DNA from: Beroe forskalii
Lineage: Eukaryota; Ctenophora; Nuda; Beroida; Beroidae
Assembly: GCA_011033025.1 (NCBI GenBank)
Contig: WFMF01000482.1
Coordinates: forward strand, 62,001-126,000
Direction: 5' to 3'
Length of the DNA stretch: 64,000 nt
Shown here: positions 12,285-24,120 of the stretch, one piece after another
Layout: each line of letters opens with the position of its first letter
How positions within the stretch are numbered: the stretch's first letter is position 1
Notes under the pieces: generated by a model
Told to the model about the DNA's origin: nothing
The model's input: the letters and a program-made list of their open reading frames with translations, nothing else
The model's database searches: none
Translations under genes and position numbers: made by a program

Positions 12285-13379
12285 AATATCCAAAACCCCC
12301 AATTTTCCCCCCCCCTTTTGGGGCACCCACCCCTGACTTTAAACAAATCCGATCAAGCCCCACCAAAAAAAATTTTTAAAAATTTTGTTAAATTTTTTAA
12401 AAAGAATCAAAGAAACAGAAACTTAATGGAAAAGATGAAAGTATGAATTAGAAATGTGGCTGACAGCAAGTCAGACAAAAATTTAGCTTTTTAAAATTTT
12501 TACATAATTTTTTCAATTTAAATGGTAATAATTTTCAATTTTTGTCAATTACCCTGAATAACGGGTGAAGCCCCAATTATCTGGAATTATTTCAATGTAT
12601 TCTTGTGGGCAAATTGATATCATGTTAGAGCTCAAATATGATTATTCTGGACCTAAAAAATTTTGGGCTGATTCAGAATAACGTCGAGAAAATTTGAAAA
12701 CCCTTTTTCCCATGCTATTTGATTAGTTTGAGAAGGTTAAAAAAATTTTGCACAAAATCTCAATGAAAAAATTATCCCAAAAAGGGTTATTTGGGTTTAT
12801 TATGAGATGATTCTGAGCAGAAGGGTCTCCAGAGTGACTGCGGGAAAAAATCCACCCAAATGGTAAATTTGGGAACCCCAAAACTTTTTAAAAGTTTTTG
12901 AATTGCCCCCTTTATATTTCAGGGGGGTAGCCCCCCGGCAAAAATTCTTGCAAAAGCCAGCCGAATGATGTTAGGTTGATAGGAACCGAAGTTGCCGAAG
13001 TGTGTAGTTTGATGGCGCATAGGTGAATGGCAATGTCACCCTATGTTACCCTATACACGTCGCACGCGTGGGTAGGGTAAGACAATGAGTAACGCATTGC
13101 ATTTGACTGATGTTGCCGTGAATCATTCTTTTTTCGTATACTGATTACGGCTGCGTAAGAATTGGAAAATTAATAAGATTCATTTTCAGAATAATACCCC
13201 GTCACCTTTGTCTTATAGCGTACAACGATACAAACTTGGATGATAGATGGTTTTAATGCGCTCGCCGGACAACGTCCATTGACAAAACATGTTTTCTAAT
13301 GATGATAAACGTTTACTAAGGAATAGGAACTTGAAATTGATTAAACATTTCAAAATAAAGATATCTAGGCCATGCGACG
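12285..13379. other. Partly degraded (homopolymer-stretched) sequence with a MITE fragment
   Basis: From about 12290 to 12960 many bases appear as runs (CCCCCCCCC, TTTTTAAAAA), as in the worse patch at 35.1 kb. A copy of the older MITE left arm lies at 12553-12700. From 12960 to 13380 the sequence looks normal but has no recognisable gene. Confidence 0.5.
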
Positions 13380-16300
13380 CGCGCTCATACTAAGCGCAGC
13401 AAAATCAAATTCATTATCTAACGCCGCGCATTTTCTCTTCAAGTAACTCAATCTCAAATAACTTTGCAACAAATAGAGCCGCGCGCAGAGTTTCAGCGCG
13501 CAAAATTAAAATGCGCGCTCGTTTTGTTCATTTCGTTAGTTCAACAATTTTGTTTCTACGTTTACGTGAAGTGCTCTGGAGTCGAAGTTTACTTTTGAAC
13601 CTACCATTTATTTAAAAACACGCCGAGACCGACTTACGGACATTGCTCGATGCGAATTTATTTCATCAGTTGAACTCTACTGCTCAGAGATTATTTTCGT
13701 AATAATTTCCTACTTTCCTAAACTTCCAATAACTGTCGTCCTAAATATTCCTACATGCCTCATGAACAACAAATTTAAAAACATCAACATTTAAAAACAT
13801 CAACATCTCGACAGCTTAAATCACTAACCTAATAGTAACACTACTTTACGAACTACTTTATGTTGCACGTGCACAAATATTCAATCTCCATAGCAACGGC
13901 ACCTCATTTCTTCCGTTTGCATTCGTTTCCCTTGATAATTTCTTGGCAAGCTCAAATTTAATTGTGTACGGAAGCACAGACATAATTCACGTGCTCTTAC
14001 GAAATTATATATAAGACTAGCAGGCCCGTTAGGCCATCTAATACACAGCTCACCCAGAGCTCGCAAATTTCAACCAATGCGATTCAAAACAACTAAAAAA
14101 AATTTTACCGCATCAAAAAACTCCGATCCGTTCAAAAGTTGTTACTTGTTAGACATCGCAACGTAATCAAAACACCGTTAACAGAAATGAGCGCGCGCGC
14201 AATTCTCCGTGCACGTGTCACCATGGTTACCCGCACAAATCGGCCGCGCGTTCCGAAAGATGTTTCCGCCGTTACGACAAACAAAAAACAGAGAATGCGA
14301 AATTATATTAGAGACTAGCAGGCCCGTAGGGCCTACAACTCACTCGGCGCTGCTACGCAGCACCTCGTTCGCAAAATTCAAATCCACCAAATACTTTTTA
14401 CCGCATCAAAAAATTCCAATCACATCAAAAGTTACGCAGCAACATACTCAAACAGCATTAAACAGAAATGATCGCGCTCGCGCAATATGTAACCATAGCA
14501 ACGCGCGCGCCTATATCCATATTGCAGTACTGCACGTGGGCGCTCCAAAATGTGTCTACAAAAGGACAAAAAACGTGACGGAGGTACATAATAATACAGC
14601 GGTTGCGAAATTATAAGTAAGACTAGCAGGCCCGTTAGGTCATCTAATACACAGCTCACCCAGAGCTCGCAAACTTCAACCAATGCAATTCAAATCAACT
14701 AAAAAAAATTTACCGCATCAAGAAACTCCGATCCGTTCAAAAGTTATTAGAGATCGCAACGTAATCAAAACACCATTAACAGAAATAATCGCGCGCGTAA
14801 TTCTCCGTGCACGTGTCACCATGGTAACCCGCACAAATCGTAATGTGCGCGCGTTCCGAAGATGTTTCCGCCGTTACGTACAAACAGAAAAAACAGAGAA
14901 TGCGAAATTATATTAGAGACTAGCAGGCCCGTTGGGCCAGCTAATACACAGCTCACTCAGAGCTCGCAAATTTCAACCAATGCAATTCAAATTTAATTAA
15001 AAAATTTTACCGCATCAAAAAACTCCGATCCGTTCAAAAGTTATTAATAGAGATCGCGCAACGTAATCAAAACACCATTAACAGAAATGAGCGCGCGCAC
15101 AATTCTCCGTGCACGTGTCACCATGGTTACCCGCACAAATCGTAATGCGCGCGCGTTCCGAAGATGTTTCCGCCGTTACGCACAAACAGAAAAACAGAGG
15201 TTGCGAATGCCCGTTGGGCCTGCTAATACACAGCTCACTCGGCGCTGCTACGCAGCACCTCGTTCGCAAATTTCAGATCAGCTGAATACTTTTTACCGCA
15301 TCAAAAAACTCTGATCCGTTCAAAAGTTACGAAGCAACGTAATCAAAACACCATTAACAGAAATGAGCGCGCGCAATTCTCTGTGCACGTGTCACCATGG
15401 TTACCCGCACAAATCGTAATGCGCGCGCGTTCCGAAGATGTTTCCGCCGTTACGTACAAACAAAAAACAGAGGTTGCGAAATTATATAAGAGACTAGAAG
15501 GCCCGTTGGGCCTTCTAGGTCACAGGAAAAAGGCATATCATAAGCATTAAGCAATGCAGCAAAGTGTAATGATTTGTGGTCATGTCACTGACTCACGGAA
15601 CATGAATCAAATCGAATTCAGAAATCATCAATATCCAATGGCAAATTCAATGAGTTGATATATAGTAATTCAGTGATAAACAATCAATACAACTTCACAA
15701 TGTGATTCCATGGCCAAAAGTTGGATTCAATGCTCTACGTGCAAAATCTTCCATTCGACTAAAGTGCGCGTCATTACTTATTGTTAATTCTTTGAAGTAC
15801 ATCGCCGTGGTGGCCGAGTGGTCTAAGGTTCCGAGTTAAAGCGCGGTTGTTGTGGGTTCGAGTCAGTGCCGGGAAGACTTTTTAACTTAGTGACAAATTT
15901 TACAATTTTGCCTCTGCTTCATGAAAAAAGTCATTCTGACTTGAAATTACATCATAAAAGTCCGTCTGATGCTGCTTAAAGCCTTTTACAAATTCATCAG
16001 TAGAAATTCTAATCTGGTGACCAAAAACTAAGACAAATACGACGCAAATAACGGACATCTTAACATTAGACTTAAACCAGCCACTTTTGCAATAAAATTC
16101 AGTCGGCTACTGTAGCCACTAAAAATTTTAATGCCACTGGGTCAGCATGCCTCTGAAAACACAATTTGTGAAAAATCACAAAAGGTCTACTTCAAAGCTC
16201 ACTCGGCGCTGCTACGCAGCACCTCGTTCGCAAATTTCAGAAACCACATTTCAAATCGACCAAGTACATGAAAAATTTTTACCGCATCAAAAACCCACGA

Positions 16301-17100
16301 TCCGTTCAAAAGTTATTAGAGATCGCGCAACGTAATCGAAACACCGTTAACAGAAATGAGCGCGCGCGCAATTCTCCGTGCACGTGTCACCATGGTTACC
16401 CGCACAAATCGTAATGCGCGCGCGTTCCGAAGATGTTTCCGCCGTTACGCACAAACAGAAAAACAGAGGTTGCGAAATTATATAAGAGACTAGCAGGCCC
16501 GTTGGGCCCGCAAATACACAGCTCACTTGGCGCTGCTACGCAGCACCTCGTTCGCAAATTTCAAATTCACCAAATACTTTTTACCGCATCAAAACCCCCG
16601 ATCCGTTCAAAGTTGTTAGAGATCGCCGATCGCAACGTAATCAAAACACCATTAACAGAAATGAGCGCGCACAATTCTCCCGTGCACGTCACCATGGTTA
16701 CCCGCACAAATCGTAATGCGTGCGCGTTCCGAAGATGTTTCCGCCGTTACGCACAAACAGAAAAACAGAGGTTGCGAAATTATATAAGAGACTAGCAGGC
16801 CCGTTGTGCCTGCAAATACACAGCTCACCCAGAGCTCTCAAATTTCAACCAATACAATTCAAATTTAACTAAAAATTTTTACCGCATCAAAAAACTCCGA
16901 TCCGTTCAAAAGTTATATTAGAGATCGCGCAACGTAATCAAAACACCATTAATAGAAATGAGCGCGCGCGCAATTCTCCGTGCACGTGTCACCATGGTTA
17001 CCCGCACAAATCGTAATGCGCGCGCGTTCCGAAGATGTTTCCGCCGTTACGACAAACAAAAAACAGAGGTTGCCAAATTATATTAGAGATTAGCCAATTT
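13380..17100 (+). repeat. Inverted-repeat arm A: array of about 300-bp hairpin units
   Basis: Tandem units of about 295-300 bp have starts marked by GACTAGCAGGCCCGTT near 14015, 14312, 14621, 14918, 16489 and 16789, with variant starts near 15205 and 15492. Each unit has a GC hairpin (GCAGGCCCGTTGGGCCTGC) followed by CTAG or CTAAT. Some units have a second hairpin (GTGCTGC/GCAGCGCC), and all have a conserved block around CGTGCACGTGTCACCATGG. A different segment with a tRNA-derived head interrupts the array at 15522-16200. A hairpin followed by CTRR recalls Helitron 3' ends, but no Rep/helicase is present. The reverse complement of the whole arm lies at 25490-28615. Confidence 0.75.
15803..15880 (+). 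mobile_element. tRNA-Leu-derived SINE head (Pol III promoter)
   Basis: The D-arm/A-box region TGGCCGAGTGGTCTAAGG matches tRNA-Leu, and a B-box GGTTCGAGTC follows at the expected distance, with a T-run terminator (CTTTTT) just downstream. The anticodon arm and acceptor pairing are degenerate, so this is a tRNA-derived element and not a working tRNA. A reverse-complement copy lies at about 26815-26895. Confidence 0.65.
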
Positions 17101-17194
17101 TGAGGGTACTTATAAGCGTGCAATAATTTGTAATAGTGCATGACTGATTTGATTGTTTGTTTTGGCATCATTCCTGCTCATCGTGCAATAACTA

Positions 17195-18495
17195 ATGAGA
17201 GTGCATTTTGCAATTAAAATGCTCATGCAAATAAGTTGTTCGAAAGTGCAGACACTTATAATAGAGCATTTTGCAATTAAAATGCTCATGCAAATAAGTT
17301 CTATTATTGCACTCCTAAAAATTTATGCTCTGAATAGTTATGGGATGATGATTATAGAACCCTCTGATGTTTTCTGTAATATATATACACTTGCCTGATC
17401 GGGTCCATGATATTAGTTTAGACCCTCGCCCCTACGGCTCGGCTAAAACTGGATACATCCTCAGGCTAACGCCCCTGGAAGCATCCCAAAATGGACCTGA
17501 TAGGCGTGTGTCGATGTATTTTATACATAGATTCGTCCGCTATTATTGCGTGAGGTTCAGCCAGCGGGAGGGGGATAAATTTAAAAATAGAGCGATAGAC
17601 ACGCAGGCAGAATCCCTCTATCAAATACATTCACTGTCTCCTACCACGTAGTTTCAGTGTATTGTACCCTTCAAACAACACGCACTCTTACTAGCAAATG
17701 TATACCAAATCAAATGCAAATGTTTCGTTCCTGCGAGAATTTAAACATGTAATTACCGTCCCACGTGACTCGCACACGTGCCACTGTTACTGTACCAAAT
17801 CAAGGTCACGTTGCGTTGCGCGCACGTGCCACTGGTTTCGGAGCACTATCCTTCAGCAAACGGTTTCTCATTCTCATTCACAGTTTCTGTTGTGTTTCGC
17901 CGTTCTGGATCTTCTTACTTGTTTACACGGCGAGAAAGTCCATTTACCTCTTTGCATGCTCTGCAGATTATATCGCAATGCCCTTATTCGTTATTGTTTT
18001 TGTTGTATTGATTCTTTGATCGGATATTGTTTTGTTGTTGCATTTAATCGTACAATAGTGCTCTTTATACATACTCCTGTTTAACCCATTAAATTATCAA
18101 TTATTTCGTTCATAAACCATCCTTCTTCAGTGTGATTATTTGTATCATAATTTTTTATTTGTATTATAATTTCATTGTTTCGTTCCTTTAGTTAAAAATT
18201 GTTTTATTTAAAAGGCGTATCGTAAATGATTTTTAGACTTATTTGTGTAACACACGGTAATATGATTTGTAGCTGTCACTGCGCGTCACGTGACCAACTT
18301 TATCATATAGCAGCTGTGATTCATCTTTTCAGTCTTTCATAAGTTAAATTGACGAACAATAGGTTTTCATCGAAAGTGCAATAATTTATAATAGAGCATT
18401 TGCAATTAAAATGCTCATGCAAATAAGTTGAATCGAAAGTGCAATAATTTATAATACAGCATTTTGCAATTAAATGTCAGAAAATAAGTTTTTAA
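17195..18495. repeat. Dispersed hairpin repeat (four copies)
   Basis: Four copies of a block of about 55 bp occur near 17200, 17260, 18375 and 18435. Each contains AGTGCAATAATTTATAATAG, a small palindrome with arms GAGCATTTT/AAAATGCTC around GCAATT, and CATGCAAATAAGTT. No gene overlaps them. Confidence 0.65.
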
Positions 18496-19240
18496 ATTGT
18501 TTTCCTCATTACATTAAAGCATGGCTTGGGGTACGCAAAGTTATTGCACTGGCTTCCCTGTGTTTGGTTTTTCACCCCGGGCCCTTTGAGATAACCCAAT
18601 TATTTTTACTGGCTTCGCCCCGTGCAATAATTTTTTAACGACCGACTCTCTTTAAAGTCTTTTATAAAACTTATTTTTAAAACAATTTTTTTAAAACGTT
18701 CCAATAAATGTTTGAGGACGCCGGAAGGGGACATTTCGCTACGGACATTATAAAGAGGCACTTTCCAGAAAAATTAAATGTATTGCAAACCTGGACCTGC
18801 TAAACACATATCCAATTCATCACGATCTCTGCTAACCCTCTTCAATGTCTTTTTGTTAGTAAGACAAAATGCGTTGGGGATGGAAAAAATAAACATTGGA
18901 ATGACGACTTGTCGAGGAATACTAAACATCGGAAACCTTCAAATTTAGAAAATTGAATATGGAAATGAAATGGAAAACAATTCTACGTATCATCAAGTAA
19001 CTCTTTATAGGTAGGTTCTTGGCAACATTCTATTCATAGGCCTCTCTTACTGAATAGTAAGTATTTTAATTGTTAATGCATGGTATTTTCTAACCTCAGT
19101 CCATTCTTTTATAGCATAACACAATCCCTCTTATATCCTCCAAACCTTTTTAAAATGGAGATTGCTAAATTTGAAATTTCACCTATTTCTGTTAGACTCA
19201 CATATTCATACAGTATCAAAACCAATTCAAACTTCTTGAA
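17310..19240. other. No recognisable gene
   Basis: Apart from the hairpin repeats, this region shows only short unsupported open frames. The stretch at 17400-17650 (CCTCGCCCCTACGGCTCGG) may be an old element but cannot be assigned. Confidence 0.4.
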
Positions 19241-20640
19241 ATTTTATTTTAATAATCAACATTTTAAAAAAGGGTTTTTTTCCAAAAATAAAATTTCCCC
19301 AAAAATTAATTTTTCAAGAGTGAAAATAAAAAAATTTAACTCAAAAAATTTTTCTTTAAAAGAATCGCCACTTTAGTTCAAATGATGATTTTTTAATTTT
19401 GAAAGTTTAACAATAAAATCAGGGTCCTTTTTGCCCTCCATTGCTGAATGCTGCTGCTTGGTATAAATTTCAGGGCATTGTCGGCTACGATTTCTAATCT
19501 GCATAAAACAGCGCAAATGAACAGCTGTTCAACAGCTTCTCGACTTCTCTTTCCTATGACGTACTGAGATGGTAAAAGATTCCGGGAAATTCAAAGCATT
19601 GCCCAAACGTCATTTGCTGGAAAGGGAATTCTCTTTGGGAAATCTTTGATTTAAGGGGGGCCTTCTTTCTAGATACGGCCCAAGTTTTAAAAAAAGTGAA
19701 TTTTAGGTGCCGGTATTTTTACTGGTCACACACAAACAGAATTTGAATTGAAAATACAAGTAAAGGTGAAAAGAGTTTTCCGTTTTTTTCCCCAATTTAC
19801 TCATAAACTGACAATGGTTTTTTTAATTTTTTAAAACTCCCCCAAATTTTTCCCTCAAATCCCTGAATAGCTGCCGCCACTGTAAAACCCCGTCAATAAA
19901 AAATTGTCTCCGCAGTGCCAGACGGTGACCAAAATTGAAAACCGAAGGGGGAAACAAGGCAACGTCTTCAATGCGAGGGCCCCTTACCCCGGGGTGGGTT
20001 CTCTTTTAAAAGTTTGTTGTTTAAATTTTGCCCCGATTCCACCCTCAGATCCCCCCCTTTCAATTCTTTCCCCTTTTCCAACACCCTTATTTTCTTCTCG
20101 TCGTTTCCCCCCGTTTATCCTCATTTAACACTGTTTTCCTTTTACAAACCCCCCCCCCTTTCCCCCTTTTCTCCCCTCCCACCCCCCCTTTTTTTTCCCC
20201 TTCCTCCCTTTTGGGGCCCCATTTTTCCACCCCCTTTCCCAATTTCTATTTTTAAAAAAACCCCTTTCCTCCCCCTTCTCGTTGGGGGTTTTTTTTTTGG
20301 TTTTTTGAGGGTGTTGTAACCTCACTTTCCTACCCTCCCCCTTCTGTTGGGGATTGTTGTAAACCCTTTTTTAATTTTTTTTGGGTTGTGGGGGCTTTTG
20401 GTACAATGAACCCTTTACTTTTTAAATTCCGGGAAGGGGACGAGAAAAAGGGATTTGGCCTTTGTATTGGGGGTCAAAATGTTTTTTTAATTTTACATTA
20501 CTTTTTGGGGTTAAAGGGTTTCTTTTACCAATTTAAAATTGCAATATTTATTTTGTGAGACTTTTGAAAAATTATTTTAACCTCCCATACTAATTTTTTC
20601 CCCCAACCAAACAGGTGAAAGGGGTTTGTTTTGATCAGTT
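19240..20640. other. Degraded, homopolymer-stretched patch; a receptor exon may be hidden
   Basis: Runs of C and T dominate at 20040-20640. One possible exon starts after TCTCCGCAG at about 19914 and reads CQTVTKIENRRGK. The first propeller blade of the downstream YWTD domain is missing, so at least one exon is probably lost in this patch. Confidence 0.4.
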
Positions 20641-20759
20641 GTTTTTGTGATCAATCTTTTAAGATTTCTGATGCCGACACTCCGCAGTAGAGATGGATTT
20701 TTGATTCTTTCTCTGGATCACCTTGTAAAATATACTCGAATCTAATCACTCTCCTCCAG

Positions 20760-23700
20760 AGGTTTATCTACGCTGACTCGCACACCCAGTCCATCCTCCT
20801 GACGCCCTTCCCCACGTCATCAGACCACCGGTCCACGCCACCTAGACAGCAGTCCCCGTCGTCTGGACACCACCAGTCCACCGCACTCCGGGAAGTCTAC
20901 TACTACGGCAACTCCAGTCTCGGGGATCTAGTGGTGGATTGGGTTTCTGATAACGTCTACTGGACCAACGCTACCGGTCACAGTAATTAGCTGTTTTAAT
21001 TCATACATATGTTTATGTAATGCTGGTAATTTATTTTTCAATCAATGTTATTGCCCTGTGGTATTGAAATTCATGGTGATATTGATTGGGGTATAGTATT
21101 CTGTGTATAAAGGCAATGATACTATCGGAATACCGGTTCAGTGATTAACCCAGAACTTTGGCAGGTCTTATGATATCTGATGCTGATGGCAGGACTGTGG
21201 TTGAAATGTTGAAGGTCGAGAGACAACCACACCATCTGGCTATAGACCCAGAGAGGAGCTCACTTTTCTGGATCGGAAGCATCGGACTTCAGTCTGACAT
21301 CTACACATGTGACACTACGGGCACTAGTGAGTTTTGGTTGTTGAATGTCTCAATCGCATGTCGATACGCCTGAAATACCTATCATCTTGAAATTGTACAA
21401 AAAATAATTTGTATAAATTCCGCTGGGAATTCCTGAATAGGTAACTATCCCCCACTCGCAGACTACAGACCCCTGTTCAAGGGACAGTTCCGTCCTACCA
21501 GTGTTGCGGTAGATCCGGTGACGGGGGCCTTGTTCTGGTATGACGCCCTCTTCAGGGCCATATTCACCTCCCACCTGGCAAGGAATGAGGAGGAGGAGGA
21601 CTATACGATCCATGCAACACTCCTCAAAAACATCAGGTATAAGATGACAATGCCCATGCAACCCTCCTCAAAAACATCAAGTTGCTAAGAATTAAGATAA
21701 GATAGTATGGGCCCGCCTTTTTTGGCACGTTTAAATTAGCAAATTAATTATATAGGATGTTTCTTTGACGTGGCGCAAATTAATGTCTTCAATTGACAAT
21801 GTCTTTGATTAACTAGTTTTTTTTTCTTGATGAACATTGGTATCCATAGATCTATCTGGTATGTTTTTCAGTCACGTTGACAACTTGAAGTACCACAATG
21901 GTAGACTAGTGTGGACTGCTGAGAAGGGTGGCAAAGACCTCCTCTTTGTATACGACGTTATGGACAGCTCCTTCGTCAAGACGATCGAACTCTCTGAGAA
22001 GCCTTCAAAAATCACCTTGTTCCAGGAAAATCTTCAGCGCGTATTTGGTAAATTCCTAAATTGATGTTATTGGAATAAAAACTTTTCTTTAAAATGTTTA
22101 ATGGGAATTTTGAGATTCAACGGCCCCATTTTACCGAATTCCCAACCCAGATACCACTTGGTTGCCATAAAAACTCATATTTCTCAGACACTACTGGGTT
22201 GCCATAACAACTCATATTTCCCAGACATTACTATGTTGCCTTAACAACTCATATTTCTCAGACACTACGCTACTGGGTTTCCATAACAGCTCATATTTCT
22301 CATACACTACTGGGTTGTCATGACAACGCATTTCTCATACACCACTGGGTTGCCATAACATTAACAACTCATATTTCTCATACACCACTGGGTTGCCGTA
22401 TCAAGTCATATTTCTCATACACTCCTGGGTTGACGTAACAACTCATATTTCTCAGACACCACACTACTGGGTTGCCATAACAACTCATATTTCTCAGACA
22501 CTACTGGGTTGCCATAACAACTCATATTTCTCAGACACTACTGGGTTGCCATAACAACTCATATTTCTCAGACACTACGTTCCTGGGTTGCCATAACAAC
22601 TCATATTTCTGAGACACTCCCGGGTTGTCATAACAGCTCATATTTCTCAGAACCTACTGGGTTGCCATAACAACAACTTATAATTATCATACACCACTGG
22701 GTTACCATTATAACAACTTATATTTTTCAGACACCACGCTCCTGGGTTGCCGTAACAACATGGGCGGGTGTGACGACCTGTGCTTTGCGTTTCCGCATGA
22801 CCGCATGTGCGGTTGCGGGGAGGGAGGAGAGCGCATGATGCACTGCGCAGCTACAAACATGCGGTGTGAGGATCACTACTGTCACCAGGATAGCTGGTGC
22901 TCTGTCGCAGACGGAACTGAGTCGTGCAGGTAAACTTTAAGATAATTCGTAAATTCATATTTGCAGAATGATTCGTAATCGTTTAACAATTCGTAGAATT
23001 TATTTTTCGTTTCATTTTCAATTTCATGCAATGGAATTGGAACTTCAAATCGATGTTTCATGGGATTGGAAACCATCCTAAGAATTGTTAACAGGAATGA
23101 GAACGGACATGTTATCAACGTGAAAACGGACGTCGGACATAATAAGATTATTGTCACATCTCAGGTGCGGGTTCGGTTTCACTGGTGAGCGGTGTGACTG
23201 GGTGGAGTGTACGGAGTACTGCCCCAGTCCTAACACCACCTGCTACCTCAACACGCTCTCCAACCTCAAGCACTGCTGCTCCTCCGCCAACGGTCAGTGA
23301 TTTCATTGCATATGTGAAAATTACACTGTAATTTTTCTTTGCTCAGTCAGTCAACGGTCAGTGCTGTCCTTGTGTTGCGCGCTTAGATTATGAGAAAAGT
23401 ACATGATAATTATCATTTCTCGATGTTGCGACAGTGTGGCGCGTCCCGTGACAATGCATTACACTTCCCATCCGTTTCAGAGTGCATGGGGTTCCGCTGC
23501 ACAAGGTAGAGCCCCACGTGACTCCTTCGCCAGCCAATAACAGCGGTTACAATGTGTCCTCCATCATCACTGCAGCGGTCTCAGTGACTGTGCTCGTTCT
23601 CATTGGTCTCTCAGTCCTCGGGTGAGTTGTGTTGGTTTGTAGGTAGTAAACGGGTGTGGGTTTGTAAGTAAAGGGGTGTGGGTTTGTAGGTAGTAAACGG

Positions 23701-24036
23701 GTGTGGGTTGGTAAGTATTGAACGATTTTATTGGTATGCTCTAACCTGGGATGGAATCTCAGGCGTGATATCACGTACGAGAATTGAGATCCATAATTGC
23801 CTTATTTCGTAGTACAACTGATGGAAAAGCAAGATAAATTCCTCTTTCTATCACTGGATAGTTGTTGCAAACTATCACCAACCATTCATAACTCAAAGCT
23901 TCTCTATTGCAGGTACAGAAAATGGAGAGGGTCGCGTGAAAGAGCCAGAAGTAATACCCTGGTAGACATGTATCCTATGGAACCGGTTAAAGATGATCTC
24001 AGGATAGAGGACGACGAACCGCTCCTTTTTAACTAG
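20760..24036 (+). CDS. YWTD-propeller/EGF single-pass receptor (LRP-like), C-terminal part
   Basis: Exons: 20760-20982, 21165-21326, 21462-21636, 21872-22047, 22731-22929, 23165-23292, 23481-23621, 23913-24036. They encode about five LDL-receptor class B blades (VYWTNATGHS, HHLAIDPERSSLFW, SVAVDPVTGALFW, LVWTAEKGG). An EGF-like module follows directly, as in LRPs (CRNNMGGCDDLC), then a second cysteine-rich module (CGFGFTGERC). Next come a membrane span (SSIITAAVSVTVLVLIGL) with an RKWR stop-transfer and a tail of about 40 residues ending DDEPLLFN, an acidic dileucine sorting signal. Phases fit at every junction except inside 23481-23621, where a one-base shift after CMGFRCTR is needed to reach the membrane span; a missing G in AAGGTAG would explain it. 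The 5' blade is missing. The ligand is unknown. Confidence 0.8.
22110..22730. repeat. 37-42-bp intronic repeat copying the 3' splice site
   Basis: About 14 tandem units contain CATATTTCTCAG followed by ACACTACTGGGTTGCC and ATAACAACT. The final unit is the real acceptor and exon start (TATTTTTCAG, then ACACCACGCTCCTGGGTTGC at 22731). Units thus carry a pyrimidine tract, a CAG or CAT, and up to about 30 bases related to the EGF exon. Confidence 0.85.
23628..23715. repeat. Short G/T-rich tandem repeat in an intron
   Basis: Three to four copies of a unit of about 25 bp built on GTGTGGGTTTGTAGGTAGTAAACGG lie just after the donor of the membrane-span exon. No function is evident. Confidence 0.6.
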
Positions 24037-24120
24037 CAGTTGTTTAGCAACCGCCTGCGAGTTGTATAGCAACTCTCAGTTGCTAAGCAACATCCTGTTG
24101 CTTAGCAAAACCCAGCTACT
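24037..24120 (+). repeat. Four GTTGCTNAGCAAC-like palindromes after the stop codon
   Basis: Directly after the TAG, imperfect palindromes of the form GTTGCTAAGCAAC recur four times. They resemble the RFX X-box (GTNRCC..RGYAAC) but have T in place of the second C in the half-site. As transcribed sequence they could form small hairpins. Confidence 0.45.

Noticed and set aside
15803-15880. Functional tRNA-Leu gene
   Set aside because: Anticodon arm and acceptor stem do not pair properly, and it lies inside a repeated segment present in both inverted arms.
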